64,000 nt of DNA from Roseovarius sp. ZX-A-9 (GTDB lineage Bacteria > Pseudomonadota > Alphaproteobacteria > Rhodobacterales > Rhodobacteraceae): positions 30,871 through 94,870 of the forward strand of contig NZ_JAPWHW010000019.1 of assembly GCF_028369135.1 (NCBI RefSeq). Direction: 5' to 3'. Shown in pieces: positions 35,591 to 43,892 of the stretch. The position numbers and the translations under genes were made by a program. Numbering within the stretch: the stretch's first letter is position 1; the number at the start of each line of letters is the position of its first letter. A model generated the notes under the pieces. That model was not told the DNA's origin, made no database searches, and saw only the letters and a program-made list of their open reading frames with translations.

Positions 35591-35883
35591 CCGAGATACT
35601 GAGCGATACCGCCCGTGCCACGATGCTGGCGCCGCTGTTGGAGGGGGGCTGGGAAATGGTCGAAGGGCGCGATGCGATCCGCAAGACCTACAAGTTTGCC
35701 GATTTCGCCGATGCGTTCGGTTTCATGACCCGCGCGGCGATCTGGGCCGAAAAATGGAACCACCATCCTGAATGGTCCAATGTTTACAACCGGGTGAATG
35801 TCATGCTGACCACCCATTCCGTCAATGGGCTGAGCGCGCTTGACGCCAAGCTGGCGCGCAAGATGGACACGCTGGTGGGGTAG
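35587..35883 (+). CDS. phhB: Pterin-4a-carbinolamine dehydratase
   Basis: This 98-residue enzyme dehydrates 4a-hydroxytetrahydrobiopterin after aromatic amino-acid hydroxylation. Conserved elements are [18 protein letters not shown], the catalytic [19 protein letters not shown] with two adjacent His and a third in [13 protein letters not shown]. It starts at GTG 35587, overlapping the previous stop (GTGA). No phenylalanine hydroxylase is in the window, so its partner is elsewhere or it has another role. A perfect hairpin terminator follows. Confidence 0.95.
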   Translation: MTEILSDTARATMLAPLLEGGWEMVEGRDAIRKTYKFADFADAFGFMTRAAIWAEKWNHHPEWSNVYNRVNVMLTTHSVNGLSALDAKLARKMDTLVG

Positions 35884-35891
35884 TGTCGGCA

Positions 35892-35915
35892 GGTCTGGGG
35901 GTTTTCCCCCAGACC
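35892..35915. terminator. Bidirectional terminator between phhB and peroxiredoxin
   Basis: GGTCTGGGGG (35892-35901), loop TTTT, CCCCCAGACC (35906-35915) form a perfect ten-base stem, followed by GCAGGATATTTTCGG. The combination CCCCAGACC...AGGATATTT is a gene-end motif I recall as frequent in Rhodobacteraceae genomes. Confidence 0.7.
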
Positions 35916-35968
35916 GCAGGATATTTTCGGTCAGACGATGCGGGGCGCCATGCGACCCGGCTGCGCGT

Positions 35969-36457
35969 TCAAAGTGCTGCGAGCAGTGCCTCGCCGCCCG
36001 AGACTTCGCAGACGCCGGGGTTTTCCTCGGCCTGAAACACCGTCACGGTGCCGTCTTCCACGACCATTGCGTAGCGTTTTGAGCGATCAATGAGACCTGC
36101 GGGCGGGGCCGAGAAATCCATGCCGATGGCCTTGGTGAATGCGGCCTCTGGATCGCCGAGCATGGTGATGCCTGCATCCGTGGCGCCGGTCGCCTCGCCC
36201 CAGCTTTTCATCACGAAGGGATCATTGACGCTGACGCAGATGATCTCGTCCACGCCCTTGGCGTCGAAATCAGCCTTGGTCCGCACGAAGCTGGGCACAT
36301 GTGCGGAATGACACGTCGGGGTGAAGGCCCCCGGCACGGCAAAGATCACGACCTTGCGCCCGGCGAGCTTGCTGGCAAGGTCAACCGGGGCGGGGCCGTC
36401 TGCCCCCATTGCAACGAGGGTGGAATTCGGGAGTTTGTCGCCTTTGGTAATCGTCAT
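35969..36457 (-). CDS. Peroxiredoxin (Prx5 / AhpC-TSA family)
   Basis: This 162-residue thiol peroxidase reduces hydrogen peroxide and organic peroxides. The peroxidatic Cys is in VPGAFTPTCHSAHVPSFV near residue 50, and a second Cys in PGVCEVSGGEALLAAL at the C-terminus may resolve it. Other Prx5 features are DEIICVSVNDPFVMKSWGEA and RYAMVVEDGTVTVFQAEE. It has no signal, so it is cytosolic. The ATG at 36457 (MTITKGDKLP) follows AGGATGCGACA. The much longer open frame upstream is a shadow of the divergent reductase gene. It is divergent from a flavin reductase, and the short gap holds both promoters. Confidence 0.95.
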   Translation of the reverse strand: MTITKGDKLPNSTLVAMGADGPAPVDLASKLAGRKVVIFAVPGAFTPTCHSAHVPSFVRTKADFDAKGVDEIICVSVNDPFVMKSWGEATGATDAGITMLGDPEAAFTKAIGMDFSAPPAGLIDRSKRYAMVVEDGTVTVFQAEENPGVCEVSGGEALLAAL

Positions 36458-36550
36458 TGTCGCATCCTGTTTGTTAATTGCAGTGGGCATCAGTGTAGAT
36501 ATAGGTTCTGAGCAACAGAAGTTAATGATTTTCATCAAAGGGAGGGCGGG

Positions 36551-37762
36551 ATGAGCAATGTTGTCGTGATCGGGGCCGGGCAGGCGGGATCGTCGCTTGT
36601 GGCGAAGCTGCGCAATTCGGGCTTTGAAGGGCAGATCACACTCATCGGTCAAGAAGCGGCGCCCCCCTATCAGCGTCCGCCGCTGTCCAAGAAATACCTG
36701 CTGGGCGAGATGGCGCTGGAGCGGCTCTATTTGCGGCCAGAGAGCTTTTACAGCGAAAACGGGATTGATTTGCGCCTGAACGCGCAGGTGATTGCGATCG
36801 ACCGCGAGGGCCGTGAGGTGCATGTGGGTGAAGATCGGTTGCCCTACGATCATCTGGTCATGACGACAGGCTCGACGCCGCGGCGGTTGCCTGCTGCGAT
36901 CGGCGGTGATCTGGACGGGGTTTTCGTGGTGCGCGATCTGAAGGACGTGGATGCGATGGCGCCGCGGTTCGCGCCGGGCCGGCACGTTCTGATCGTCGGC
37001 GGCGGCTATATCGGGCTGGAGGCGGCGGCGGTGGCTGCCAGCAAGGGGCTCAAGGTCACGCTGGTCGAGATGGCGGACCGGATCCTGCAACGGGTCGCAG
37101 CGCCTGAGACATCGGATTATTTCCGCACGCTGCACAAGTCTCACGGTGTTGATATTCGCGAGGGGCTGGGGCTGGAGACGCTGCTGGGCGACGGCAGTGT
37201 CACCGGCGCGCGGCTGAGCGATGGCAGCGAACTGGTGGTGGATTTCGTCATCGTCGGTGTCGGCATCACCCCGGCGACCGGGCTGGCGGAAATGTCCGGC
37301 CTGATGATCGAGAACGGCATCAAGGTGAACGAGTTGGGCCAGACCAGCGATCCGGCGATCTGGGCTGCGGGCGATTGCGCCTCGTTCCCATACAACGGTG
37401 GTCGCGCCCGGCTGGAGAGCGTGCCCAATGCCATCGACATGGCCGAATGCGTGGCCGAGAACATCATGGGGGCGGGTAAGACCTATGTGCCGCAGCCATG
37501 GTTCTGGTCGGACCAGTATGACGTCAAGCTGCAGATTGCGGGTCTCAATACCGGCTATGATCGGATCGTGACCCGGCCCGGCGATGCCGAGGGGGCCACG
37601 TCGTTCTGGTACTACAAGGGCGCGCAATTGCTGGCGGTGGACGCGATGAACGAGCCGCGCGCCTATATGGTGGGCAAACGCCTGATCGATGCGGGAAAGT
37701 CGCCTGATCCGGACGCGGTGGCCGATCCTGCAACAGAGCTGAAGACGCTGCTGCGCGGGTGA
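36551..37762 (+). CDS. FAD/NAD(P)H-dependent ferredoxin (rubredoxin)-type reductase
   Basis: This 403-residue two-dinucleotide-domain flavoprotein is of the putidaredoxin/rhodocoxin reductase type. FAD binding is by VVVIGAGQAGSSLVAKL at the N-terminus and PAIWAAGDCASFPY near 275. The NAD(P)H site is HVLIVGGGYIGLEAAAVAAS near 145. PPYQRPPLSKKYLLGEM is typical of this subgroup. The enzyme passes electrons from NAD(P)H to a ferredoxin or rubredoxin serving an oxygenase, and neither partner is near. AAGGGAGGGCGGG precedes the ATG. Its stop overlaps the GTG start of rsmD. Confidence 0.92.
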   Translation: MSNVVVIGAGQAGSSLVAKLRNSGFEGQITLIGQEAAPPYQRPPLSKKYLLGEMALERLYLRPESFYSENGIDLRLNAQVIAIDREGREVHVGEDRLPYDHLVMTTGSTPRRLPAAIGGDLDGVFVVRDLKDVDAMAPRFAPGRHVLIVGGGYIGLEAAAVAASKGLKVTLVEMADRILQRVAAPETSDYFRTLHKSHGVDIREGLGLETLLGDGSVTGARLSDGSELVVDFVIVGVGITPATGLAEMSGLMIENGIKVNELGQTSDPAIWAAGDCASFPYNGGRARLESVPNAIDMAECVAENIMGAGKTYVPQPWFWSDQYDVKLQIAGLNTGYDRIVTRPGDAEGATSFWYYKGAQLLAVDAMNEPRAYMVGKRLIDAGKSPDPDAVADPATELKTLLRG

Positions 37763-38328
37763 GGATCATCGGCGGCGCGTTTCGCGGGCGGCGGCTCGCC
37801 TCGGTAGGTGTGGGCGATATCGCGGCCCGGTTGCGCCCGACGGCGGACCGGGTGCGCGAGAGCCTGTTCAACGTGCTGGTCAATGCCCACGGCGCGCCGC
37901 AGCCTGGCGCGCGGGTGCTCGACCTGTTTGCCGGGACCGGCGCGCTGGGGCTGGAGGCGCTGTCGCGCGGGGCGGCTCATGCCACATTCGTCGAGAACGG
38001 GCGCAAGGCGCAAGACCTGCTGGGGCAGAACATCACGCTGTGCCGCGTCGAGGATGACAGCCGCGTGCTGCGCCGCGATGTGCGGCGGATTGGCCCGGTG
38101 GAGGGCGCGCCGTTTGACCTGATCTTTCTCGATCCGCCCTATGGGCGCGGTCTGGGCGAGCAGGCGTTGCAGGCGGCGGTGCAGGGGGGCTGGCTGGCCC
38201 CCGGTGCGCTGGTGGTCTGGGAAGAAAACGCCGCCGTGACCCCGCCTGCCGGGCTGAAGGTGCTGGATGTGCGGCGCTATGGTGACACGGTGATCACCCT
38301 GTTGGAGCACGCAGGCGCCGCCGAGTGA
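37759..38328 (+). CDS. rsmD: 16S rRNA (guanine966-N2)-methyltransferase RsmD
   Basis: This 189-residue SAM-dependent methyltransferase modifies G966 of 16S rRNA during 30S assembly. It begins at GTG with (M)RIIGGAFRGRRL, the RsmD signature, then has LRPTADRVRESLFNVL, the SAM loop VLDLFAGTGALGLEALSRGA and the catalytic FDLIFLDPPYGRG. Length is normal. It overlaps the reductase gene by four bases (GTGA) and converges on the glycerate kinase gene ten bases later, leaving no room for a separate terminator. Confidence 0.95.
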   Translation: MRIIGGAFRGRRLASVGVGDIAARLRPTADRVRESLFNVLVNAHGAPQPGARVLDLFAGTGALGLEALSRGAAHATFVENGRKAQDLLGQNITLCRVEDDSRVLRRDVRRIGPVEGAPFDLIFLDPPYGRGLGEQALQAAVQGGWLAPGALVVWEENAAVTPPAGLKVLDVRRYGDTVITLLEHAGAAE

Positions 38329-38338
38329 CGGCGCGCTC

Positions 38339-39601
38339 TTAGAGTGGCTGGATCAGGATCGCACGAAAATCGTTCACGTTGGTCAGGGTCGGGCCGGTGA
38401 CAACCTGACCGCCGATGCGCCCGAAAAATCCATGCGCATCATTGTCGGCCAATGCGACCGCCGGATCATCGCCGGTTGCGACGGCATGGGCCAGCGATTC
38501 GGGGCCGATCAGGGCGCCCGCCACTTCGGCCGCACCATCGACACCGTCCGTGTCACAGGCGATGGCATGGATGCCCGGTGCCGCGTCGAGGGCCAGCGCC
38601 AACGCCAGCGCGTATTCCGCATTCGGCCCGCCGATGCCGTCGCCGCGCCGGGTGACGGTCAATTCGCCGCCTGAGAGCAGCAGGACGGGTTTGGAGCCAG
38701 AAGACATGGCTGCCTGTCGGTTCAGAGCTTCTGCGGCATGGGCGCGGGCCACGTCTCGGGCTTCGCCTTCCAGCGCGTCGCCCAGGATTTCCACGGAGAT
38801 GCCTGACGCCTGTGCCAATTCGGCGGCGGCGGCCAGCGATTGCGCCGGGGCGGCGTAGATCACGTTGCGGACATGGGTGAGGCGCGTGTCATTCGGGGGC
38901 AGTGGCGCGCCGCCTGCGCGCAGGTAAGCGGTGATCGAGGCGGGTGGTGTCACGCTCCAGCGGTCAAGTGCTTCGAGGGCGCGGGTGGCATCCCCGGTAT
39001 CGCCCACCGTCGGGCCGCTGGCGATGTCGGCGGGATCGTCGCCGGGCACGTCCGAGATCAACAGGGCCAACATCTGCGCGGGGTAGGCGGCGGCGGCCAG
39101 TTTGCCGCCCTTCACGTCCGATATCTGTTTGCGGATGTCGTTGAGCACGCCAATCGGCGCGCCGCTGGCCAGCAAGGCATCGGTCAGCGCCTGTTTTTCG
39201 GCCAGCGTAATGTCCCCGGCGGGGGCCGTCAGTAGGGCAGAGCCGCCGCCCGAGATGAGCGCCAGTACGAAATCGCCCTCGCCCAGACATTCCAGCAGAT
39301 CCAACATGCGGCGCGTGGCCTGCTGGCCCGCCGCGTCGGGCACCGGGTGTGCCGCCTCGACGATCTCGATGCCCGTGCAGGGCCGGGCATAGCCGTAGCG
39401 GGTGATCACGAGCCCTTCGCACGGACCCCATTCGGCCTCGACCGCCTCTGCCATCCGCGCCGATGCCTTGCCCGCGCCGATCACCATTACCCGGCCAGCA
39501 GGTTTGGGCGGCAGCACGGCGGCCAGGCTTTGCATCGGGTCAGCCACCGCTACCGCGCGGTCAAAGAGCTGGCGCAGCAGCGCGGGGGTGTCGGTCGTCA
39601 T
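38339..39601 (-). CDS. Glycerate 2-kinase / MOFRL-family protein (TtuD-like)
   Basis: This 420-residue protein belongs to the glycerate kinase type-2 family, once annotated as hydroxypyruvate reductase TtuD. Landmarks are GRVMVIGAGKASARMAEAVE, LALISGGGSALLTAPAG, DIRKQISDVKGGKLAAAAYP and the MOFRL domain GGELTVTRRGDGIGGPNAEY. The end reads DNDAHGFFGRIGGQVVTGPT. It phosphorylates D-glycerate to 2-phosphoglycerate in glyoxylate, serine or tartrate use. The ATG at 39601 (MTTDTPALL) is favoured over the frame 11 codons longer. It is divergent from crcB, with a 12-base palindrome between them. Confidence 0.93.
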   Translation of the reverse strand: MTTDTPALLRQLFDRAVAVADPMQSLAAVLPPKPAGRVMVIGAGKASARMAEAVEAEWGPCEGLVITRYGYARPCTGIEIVEAAHPVPDAAGQQATRRMLDLLECLGEGDFVLALISGGGSALLTAPAGDITLAEKQALTDALLASGAPIGVLNDIRKQISDVKGGKLAAAAYPAQMLALLISDVPGDDPADIASGPTVGDTGDATRALEALDRWSVTPPASITAYLRAGGAPLPPNDTRLTHVRNVIYAAPAQSLAAAAELAQASGISVEILGDALEGEARDVARAHAAEALNRQAAMSSGSKPVLLLSGGELTVTRRGDGIGGPNAEYALALALALDAAPGIHAIACDTDGVDGAAEVAGALIGPESLAHAVATGDDPAVALADNDAHGFFGRIGGQVVTGPTLTNVNDFRAILIQPL

Positions 39602-39673
39602 GGGTCGTCTCTTTCTTTGGTCATTTCGGCGCATGTTAGCGCCACCAGCGTGGGCGGAACAGCCCTTTTGCGG

Positions 39674-39685
39674 TACCTATAGGTA
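39674..39685. promoter_or_regulatory. 12-bp palindrome between glycerate kinase and crcB genes
   Basis: TACCTATAGGTA is perfectly symmetric and overlaps a possible leftward -10 element (TATAGG) preceded 17 bases earlier by TTGTCA. It could be an operator for the glycerate kinase promoter or simply part of it. Confidence 0.3.
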
Positions 39686-39733
39686 TATATGCGCAGCTTG
39701 ACAAAGCAGGGGTGGCGGGCGACAGACGCGGCC

Positions 39734-40111
39734 ATGATCATGACCTTTCTATCTGTGGCGCTGGGCGGCGCGCTGGGCGCTGCGGCGCGGTTCGGCGTGG
39801 GCCTCGGCCTTGTGCGGCTGAGCGGGCCGGGCTTTCCCATCGCGATCCTCACGGTGAACATCGTGGGGTCGTTCGTGATGGGCCTGTTTTTCGTGCTGTC
39901 GTTCCATAAGGGGCTGGGTGGGTTGAACCCGTTCGTGATGACCGGCCTTCTGGGCGGGTTCACGACGTTCTCGGCCTTTTCGCTGGAAGCGTTCACGTTG
40001 TACGAGCGTGGACAGATAGTGGCGGCGGGAACCTATGTGGGCCTGTCGGTGATCGGATCGATCGGCGCGTTGGTGATCGGTGTCTGGATAGCAAGGAGCC
40101 TTTGGGCATGA
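39734..40111 (+). CDS. crcB: Fluoride efflux channel CrcB/Fluc
   Basis: This 125-residue membrane protein (from 39734) has four hydrophobic helices, forms a dual-topology dimer and exports fluoride. Family motifs are LGGALGAAARFGVGLGL, PIAILTVNIVGSFVMGLFF and GLLGGFTTFSAFSLEAFTLY. The start is uncertain: ATG codons at 39734 and 39740 give standard N-termini, while one at 39689 would add 15 residues beginning next to the palindrome. I see no fluoride riboswitch upstream. The stop overlaps the pseudouridine synthase start as ATGA. Confidence 0.93.
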   Translation: MIMTFLSVALGGALGAAARFGVGLGLVRLSGPGFPIAILTVNIVGSFVMGLFFVLSFHKGLGGLNPFVMTGLLGGFTTFSAFSLEAFTLYERGQIVAAGTYVGLSVIGSIGALVIGVWIARSLWA

Positions 40112-41154
40112 GCGGTGTACAGACTTTGCACGTATCGAGCGACGATGGCGATCAGCGGCTTGACCGGTGGCTGCGTCGCCAGTTTCCGCATCTCAGCCAG
40201 GGGCGGATCGAGAAGATGTGCCGCAAGGGCGATCTGCGGGTCGATGGCGGACGAGTGAAACCGTCCACGCGTCTGGAAGTGGGGCAGGCGGTGCGCATTC
40301 CGCCCCTGCCGGACGCCGCCGAGGCTGCTGCCTTTGCGCGGGCCCATGTCACGGATGCGGATGCCAAGATGATCCGCGCCTGCGTGATCTACCGCGACGA
40401 TTATGTGATCGCGCTGAACAAGCCGCCGGGCCTGCCGGTACAGGGTGGATCGAAACAGCACCGCCATGTCGATGGCCTGTCCGAGGCTTTACGCTTTGGC
40501 ATGGAGGAAAAGCCGCGCCTGGTGCACCGGCTGGACAAGGACACTTCGGGTGTTCTGGTTCTGGCGCGGACCCGCGAGGCGGCCAAGGGGCTTACGGCGG
40601 CCTTCAGGCACCGCAACACGCGCAAGATCTATTGGGCCGCCGTTGCCGGGGTGCCGACACCACGCATGGGCACGGTGAAATACGGGCTGGTCAAGGCGCC
40701 GGGGCACGGCGCCAAGGGCGAGGGCGAAAAGATGCACTGCCTGCATCCGCGCGATGTGGACGCAACGCCCGGCGCAAAACATGCCACCACCGATTACGCG
40801 GTGCTGGAGGCGGCGGGCAGCCGCACGGCCTGGGTGGCGCTGGTGCCGATCACCGGGCGCACCCACCAGTTGCGCGCGCATATGGCCGAGCTGGGGCATC
40901 CGATTGTCGGTGACGGAAAATATGGCGGCTCGGGGCAGGAAAACCTTGGCGATGGCTGGGGCGCACAGCTGGGTGGCGACGTGTCGAAAAAGCTGCATCT
41001 GCACGCGCGCAGCTTGGTCATAGAGCATCCGGTGACAAAGAACGTGATGCACCTTACCGCGCAGATGCCCGCGCATATGGCGCATACCTGGGACATGTTC
41101 CAGTGGTCGGCAAAGGATGTGCCAGCCGATCCGTTCGACGAGGAAGAGCTGTGA
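40108..41154 (+). CDS. RluA/RluC-family 23S rRNA pseudouridine synthase
   Basis: This 348-residue protein has an N-terminal S4 RNA-binding domain (RLDRWLRRQFPHLSQGRIEK, then CRKGDLRVDGGRV) and a pseudouridine synthase core with the catalytic Asp in LVHRLDKDTSGVLVLARTR. GLPVQGGSKQHRHVDGL and TGRTHQLRAHMAELGHPIVG are typical of RluC/RluD. The exact uridine targets cannot be read from sequence, though the S4 domain with this core favours RluC. Its ATG overlaps the crcB stop, and its own stop overlaps the next GTG start, making a tightly coupled run of four genes. Confidence 0.94.
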   Translation: MSGVQTLHVSSDDGDQRLDRWLRRQFPHLSQGRIEKMCRKGDLRVDGGRVKPSTRLEVGQAVRIPPLPDAAEAAAFARAHVTDADAKMIRACVIYRDDYVIALNKPPGLPVQGGSKQHRHVDGLSEALRFGMEEKPRLVHRLDKDTSGVLVLARTREAAKGLTAAFRHRNTRKIYWAAVAGVPTPRMGTVKYGLVKAPGHGAKGEGEKMHCLHPRDVDATPGAKHATTDYAVLEAAGSRTAWVALVPITGRTHQLRAHMAELGHPIVGDGKYGGSGQENLGDGWGAQLGGDVSKKLHLHARSLVIEHPVTKNVMHLTAQMPAHMAHTWDMFQWSAKDVPADPFDEEEL

Positions 41155-41834
41155 GCCACCCCCTGCGTCTGGTGATATTCGATGTGGACGGCACGCTGGT
41201 GGACAGCCAGGACGACATTGCCCGCGCCATGGCCCATGCATTCGACAGTATCGGCGCGCCGGTGCCTGAGCGGAGTGCGATTCTCGGCATCGTCGGGCTG
41301 TCGCTCGATGTGGCAATGGCGCGGCTGGCGCCGGACCTGGATGCGGCGGCCCATGCGCGCTTGGTCGATGGGTACAAAGCCGCCTACATGTCGTTGCGTG
41401 CCACAGCCGGTACGGCGCAGTCATCGCCGCTCTATCCCGGGGCGCGCGCGGTTCTGGATACGTTGCAAGCAGAGCCGGAAACGCTGCTGGGCGTAGCGAC
41501 GGGCAAGTCGCGCCGGGGGCTGGACAAGCTGCTGGAGGGGCACGGGCTGGAGGCGATGTTCGTCACACAACAGGTGGCCGATTTTCACCCCTCGAAGCCG
41601 CATCCCGCGATGATCGCGGCCGCACTGGCAGAGACGGGCGTGGACGCACGCGCCGCCGTGATGATCGGCGACACGAGTTATGACATGGAAATGGCCAAGG
41701 CCGCAGGCATCGCCGCTATCGGTGTCAGCTGGGGGTATCATTCGGTTTCCGCGCTCGGCGCTGCGGACCTGGTGATCGACCGGTTCAGCGATTTGCCCGG
41801 CGCCTTGGAAACGCTGTGGGAGACTGCAACATGA
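41151..41834 (+). CDS. HAD-superfamily hydrolase (phosphatase, subfamily IA)
   Basis: This 227-residue HAD phosphatase starts at GTG 41151, overlapping the upstream stop. Motif I is LVIFDVDGTLVDSQDDIARA with the nucleophile Asp, motif II is LGVATGKSRRGLDKLL, motif III is the Lys in FHPSKPHPAM, and motif IV is AAVMIGDTSYDMEMAKAAG. The cap domain is helical, as in phosphoglycolate phosphatases. The substrate may be phosphoglycolate or another small phosphate ester. It is coupled to an ATP12 chaperone gene by an ATGA overlap, an association common in this order. Confidence 0.94.
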   Translation: MSHPLRLVIFDVDGTLVDSQDDIARAMAHAFDSIGAPVPERSAILGIVGLSLDVAMARLAPDLDAAAHARLVDGYKAAYMSLRATAGTAQSSPLYPGARAVLDTLQAEPETLLGVATGKSRRGLDKLLEGHGLEAMFVTQQVADFHPSKPHPAMIAAALAETGVDARAAVMIGDTSYDMEMAKAAGIAAIGVSWGYHSVSALGAADLVIDRFSDLPGALETLWETAT

Positions 41835-42565
41835 GCGCATGGAAGGCCAAACGGTTCTGGACCGAGGCACAGGTGATCGAAGAGACAGAGGGCTACGGCG
41901 TTGCGCTGGATGCGCGGCCGGTCAACACGCCGGGCAAGATACGGCTGATCGTGCCGACCCGTGCCATGGCCGAGGCCATCGCCGCCGAATGGGACGCGCA
42001 GGACGAAGTGATCAACCCCAATACGATGCCGGTCACCCGATCCGCCAATTCTGCGTTGGAAAAGGTCGGCGAACAGCATGGCGCGGTGGCACAGATGATT
42101 GCCGATTACGGCGACAGCGATCTGCTGTGTTATCGCGCGGTTTCACCGGTCGAACTGGCAGAGCGACAGGCCGCCGCGTGGGATCCGCTGCTGGATTGGG
42201 CCGATTCGGCCCTGAATGTGCGGCTGAGCGTGCGCACAGGCGTCATGCATCATCCGCAAGATGGCACGGCGCTGCAAAAGCTGCAGGCCGAAGTGCATGC
42301 GCAAGATAACTTTGCGCTGACGGCGCTGCATGACCTTGTAAGCCTCTCGGGTTCTCTGGTGATCGGTCTGGCCGCGATCCGTGATGCAAAACCCATTGAG
42401 GACCTCTGGAAAATCTCGAGGATCGATGAGGATTGGCAGTCCGAACTCTGGGGCGATGACGATGAGGCGTCTGCTTTGGCGGCCCGCAAGGCTGAAGCAT
42501 TTTTGCATGCGAAACGGTTTTTTGATCTCAGCCGGGCCGCAGATCAAGGGCATGTGCTAGCCTGA
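41831..42565 (+). CDS. ATP12-family F1-ATPase assembly chaperone
   Basis: This 244-residue homologue of mitochondrial Atp12, in eukaryotes a chaperone for the F1 alpha subunit, shows KAKRFWTEAQVIEETEGYGV, VNTPGKIRLIVPTRAMAEAI and the conserved WDAQDEVINPNTMPVTRSAN. ADYGDSDLLCYRAVSPVELA and WDPLLDWADSAL follow. Such proteins occur in alphaproteobacteria, consistent with the mitochondrial relationship. The ATG at 41831 is used because it overlaps the HAD stop. It is the last gene of the crcB-rluC-HAD-ATP12 run. Confidence 0.94.
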   Translation: MSAWKAKRFWTEAQVIEETEGYGVALDARPVNTPGKIRLIVPTRAMAEAIAAEWDAQDEVINPNTMPVTRSANSALEKVGEQHGAVAQMIADYGDSDLLCYRAVSPVELAERQAAAWDPLLDWADSALNVRLSVRTGVMHHPQDGTALQKLQAEVHAQDNFALTALHDLVSLSGSLVIGLAAIRDAKPIEDLWKISRIDEDWQSELWGDDDEASALAARKAEAFLHAKRFFDLSRAADQGHVLA

Positions 42566-42709
42566 CCCATGGTCAACCAGTCGGTGGAATCAGCATTTTT
42601 CGTGATGCAGCCCTTGACCTTTGAGAATGAATCCATCCACACTCAGCCGCGCTGAGGGGGGCTAACCCTCTTACGTGTCATTCCGGTTTCGACTGCGAGG
42701 CCGAGTAAA

Positions 42710-42730
42710 CCACCCTTTCTCAACGGGTGG
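42710..42730 (+). promoter_or_regulatory. Leader hairpin before bztA
   Basis: CCACCC (42710-42715), nine-base loop, GGGTGG (42725-42730) lie just upstream of the bztA ribosome-binding site. Another small stem (CTCAGC-CGC-GCTGAG, 42642-42656) sits further upstream and may end the preceding transcript. Neither has a T-run. The role is unknown. Confidence 0.35.
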
Positions 42731-42750
42731 ATAATCAGGAAGAGGTAAAC

Positions 42751-43770
42751 ATGAAAAAATCCGTATTTCTTGGCGCTCTGACGGTCGCCGGTCTTGCTGC
42801 CGGGGCCGCTGCGGCGGGAACGCTTGATGATGTCAAGGCTCGTGGCAAGCTGAACTGCGGCGTGACCACCGGGCTGGTCGGCTTTGCCGCCCCCGATGCG
42901 AATGGCGTCTGGCAGGGCTTTGACGTCGGTGTGTGCCGCGCGGTTGCTGCGGCGGTTCTTGGCGATGCGAATGCTGTTGAATTTGTCCCCACCACAGGCA
43001 AGACACGCTTTACCGCGCTGGCCTCGGGCGAAATCGACATGCTGGCCCGTAACACCACTTGGACATTCAGCCGCGACGTCGATCTGAAATTCGAATTCGT
43101 CGGCATCAACTACTACGATGGCCAAGGCTTCATGGTGCCCAAGTCGCTGGGCGTAAGCTCGGCCAAGGAACTGGACGGCGCGACCGTCTGCATCCAGACC
43201 GGCACCACGACCGAGCTGAACCTCGCGGACTTCTTCCGCAAGAACAACATCAGCTACGAGCCGGTTCCGGTTGAAACCAACGCTGAAGGCCAGCAGCAGT
43301 ACCTTGCTGGTGCCTGCGACACCTACACCACCGACGCATCGGGCCTGGCCGCGACACGTGCCGCGTTCGAGAACCCCGGTGATCACGTGATCCTGCCCGA
43401 AATCGTCTCGAAAGAGCCGCTCGGCCCGCTTGTTCGCCACGGCGACAACGAATGGGGTGACGTGGTCCGCTGGACGCTGAACGCGCTGATCGCAGCCGAA
43501 GAGCTGGGAATCACCAGCGCCAATGTCAGCGAAATGTCGATGGCCGCTGGCAGCAGCCCGGAAGTGAACCGCCTGCTGGGCACCGAGGGTAACCTGGGTG
43601 AAATGCTGGGTCTCAGCGCTGACTGGGCCAAGAATGCCGTCATGGCGGGTGGCAACTACGGCGAACTGTTCGAGAAGAACATCGGCGAGAACACCCCGAT
43701 CGGCTTGGCGCGCGGCCTGAACGCGCAGTGGACCGATGGTGGTCTGCTGTACTCGCCTCCGTTCCGCTAA
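42751..43770 (+). CDS. bztA: Glutamate/aspartate-type amino-acid ABC transporter, binding protein BztA
   Basis: This 339-residue periplasmic binding protein captures glutamate, glutamine, aspartate and asparagine, as in the Rhodobacter Bzt system. The signal peptide (MKKSVFLGALTVAGLAAGAA) is followed by the family-3 solute-binding signature GVWQGFDVGVCRAVAAAVLG, then LASGEIDMLARNTTWTFSRD and GATVCIQTGTTTELNLADFF. The ATG at 42751 follows AGGAAGAGG. An ATG eight codons upstream is not needed. The gene is separated from bztB by a stem-loop that probably protects bztA mRNA, giving an excess of binding protein. Confidence 0.96.
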   Translation: MKKSVFLGALTVAGLAAGAAAAGTLDDVKARGKLNCGVTTGLVGFAAPDANGVWQGFDVGVCRAVAAAVLGDANAVEFVPTTGKTRFTALASGEIDMLARNTTWTFSRDVDLKFEFVGINYYDGQGFMVPKSLGVSSAKELDGATVCIQTGTTTELNLADFFRKNNISYEPVPVETNAEGQQQYLAGACDTYTTDASGLAATRAAFENPGDHVILPEIVSKEPLGPLVRHGDNEWGDVVRWTLNALIAAEELGITSANVSEMSMAAGSSPEVNRLLGTEGNLGEMLGLSADWAKNAVMAGGNYGELFEKNIGENTPIGLARGLNAQWTDGGLLYSPPFR

Positions 43771-43784
43771 GAACGATACCTAAT

Positions 43785-43812
43785 GAAGGGCGCGGCATGG
43801 TCCGCGCCCTTC
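43785..43812 (+). promoter_or_regulatory. Intergenic stem-loop after bztA
   Basis: GAAGGGCGCGG (43785-43795), loop CATGGT, CCGCGCCCTTC (43802-43812) form a perfect 11-base stem with no T-run. Such elements after binding-protein genes commonly stabilise the upstream mRNA segment or cause partial termination. Confidence 0.65.
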
Positions 43813-43892
43813 GCACCTAAGACCAAGAAAATCCAGGCCCAGGGCATTTGACCCGAGAATAATAATGGGCCGGAAAACGGGGATACATCCAC

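Noticed and set aside
39602..39733. Fluoride riboswitch upstream of crcB
   Set aside because: I looked for the conserved riboswitch pattern in the leader and did not find it.
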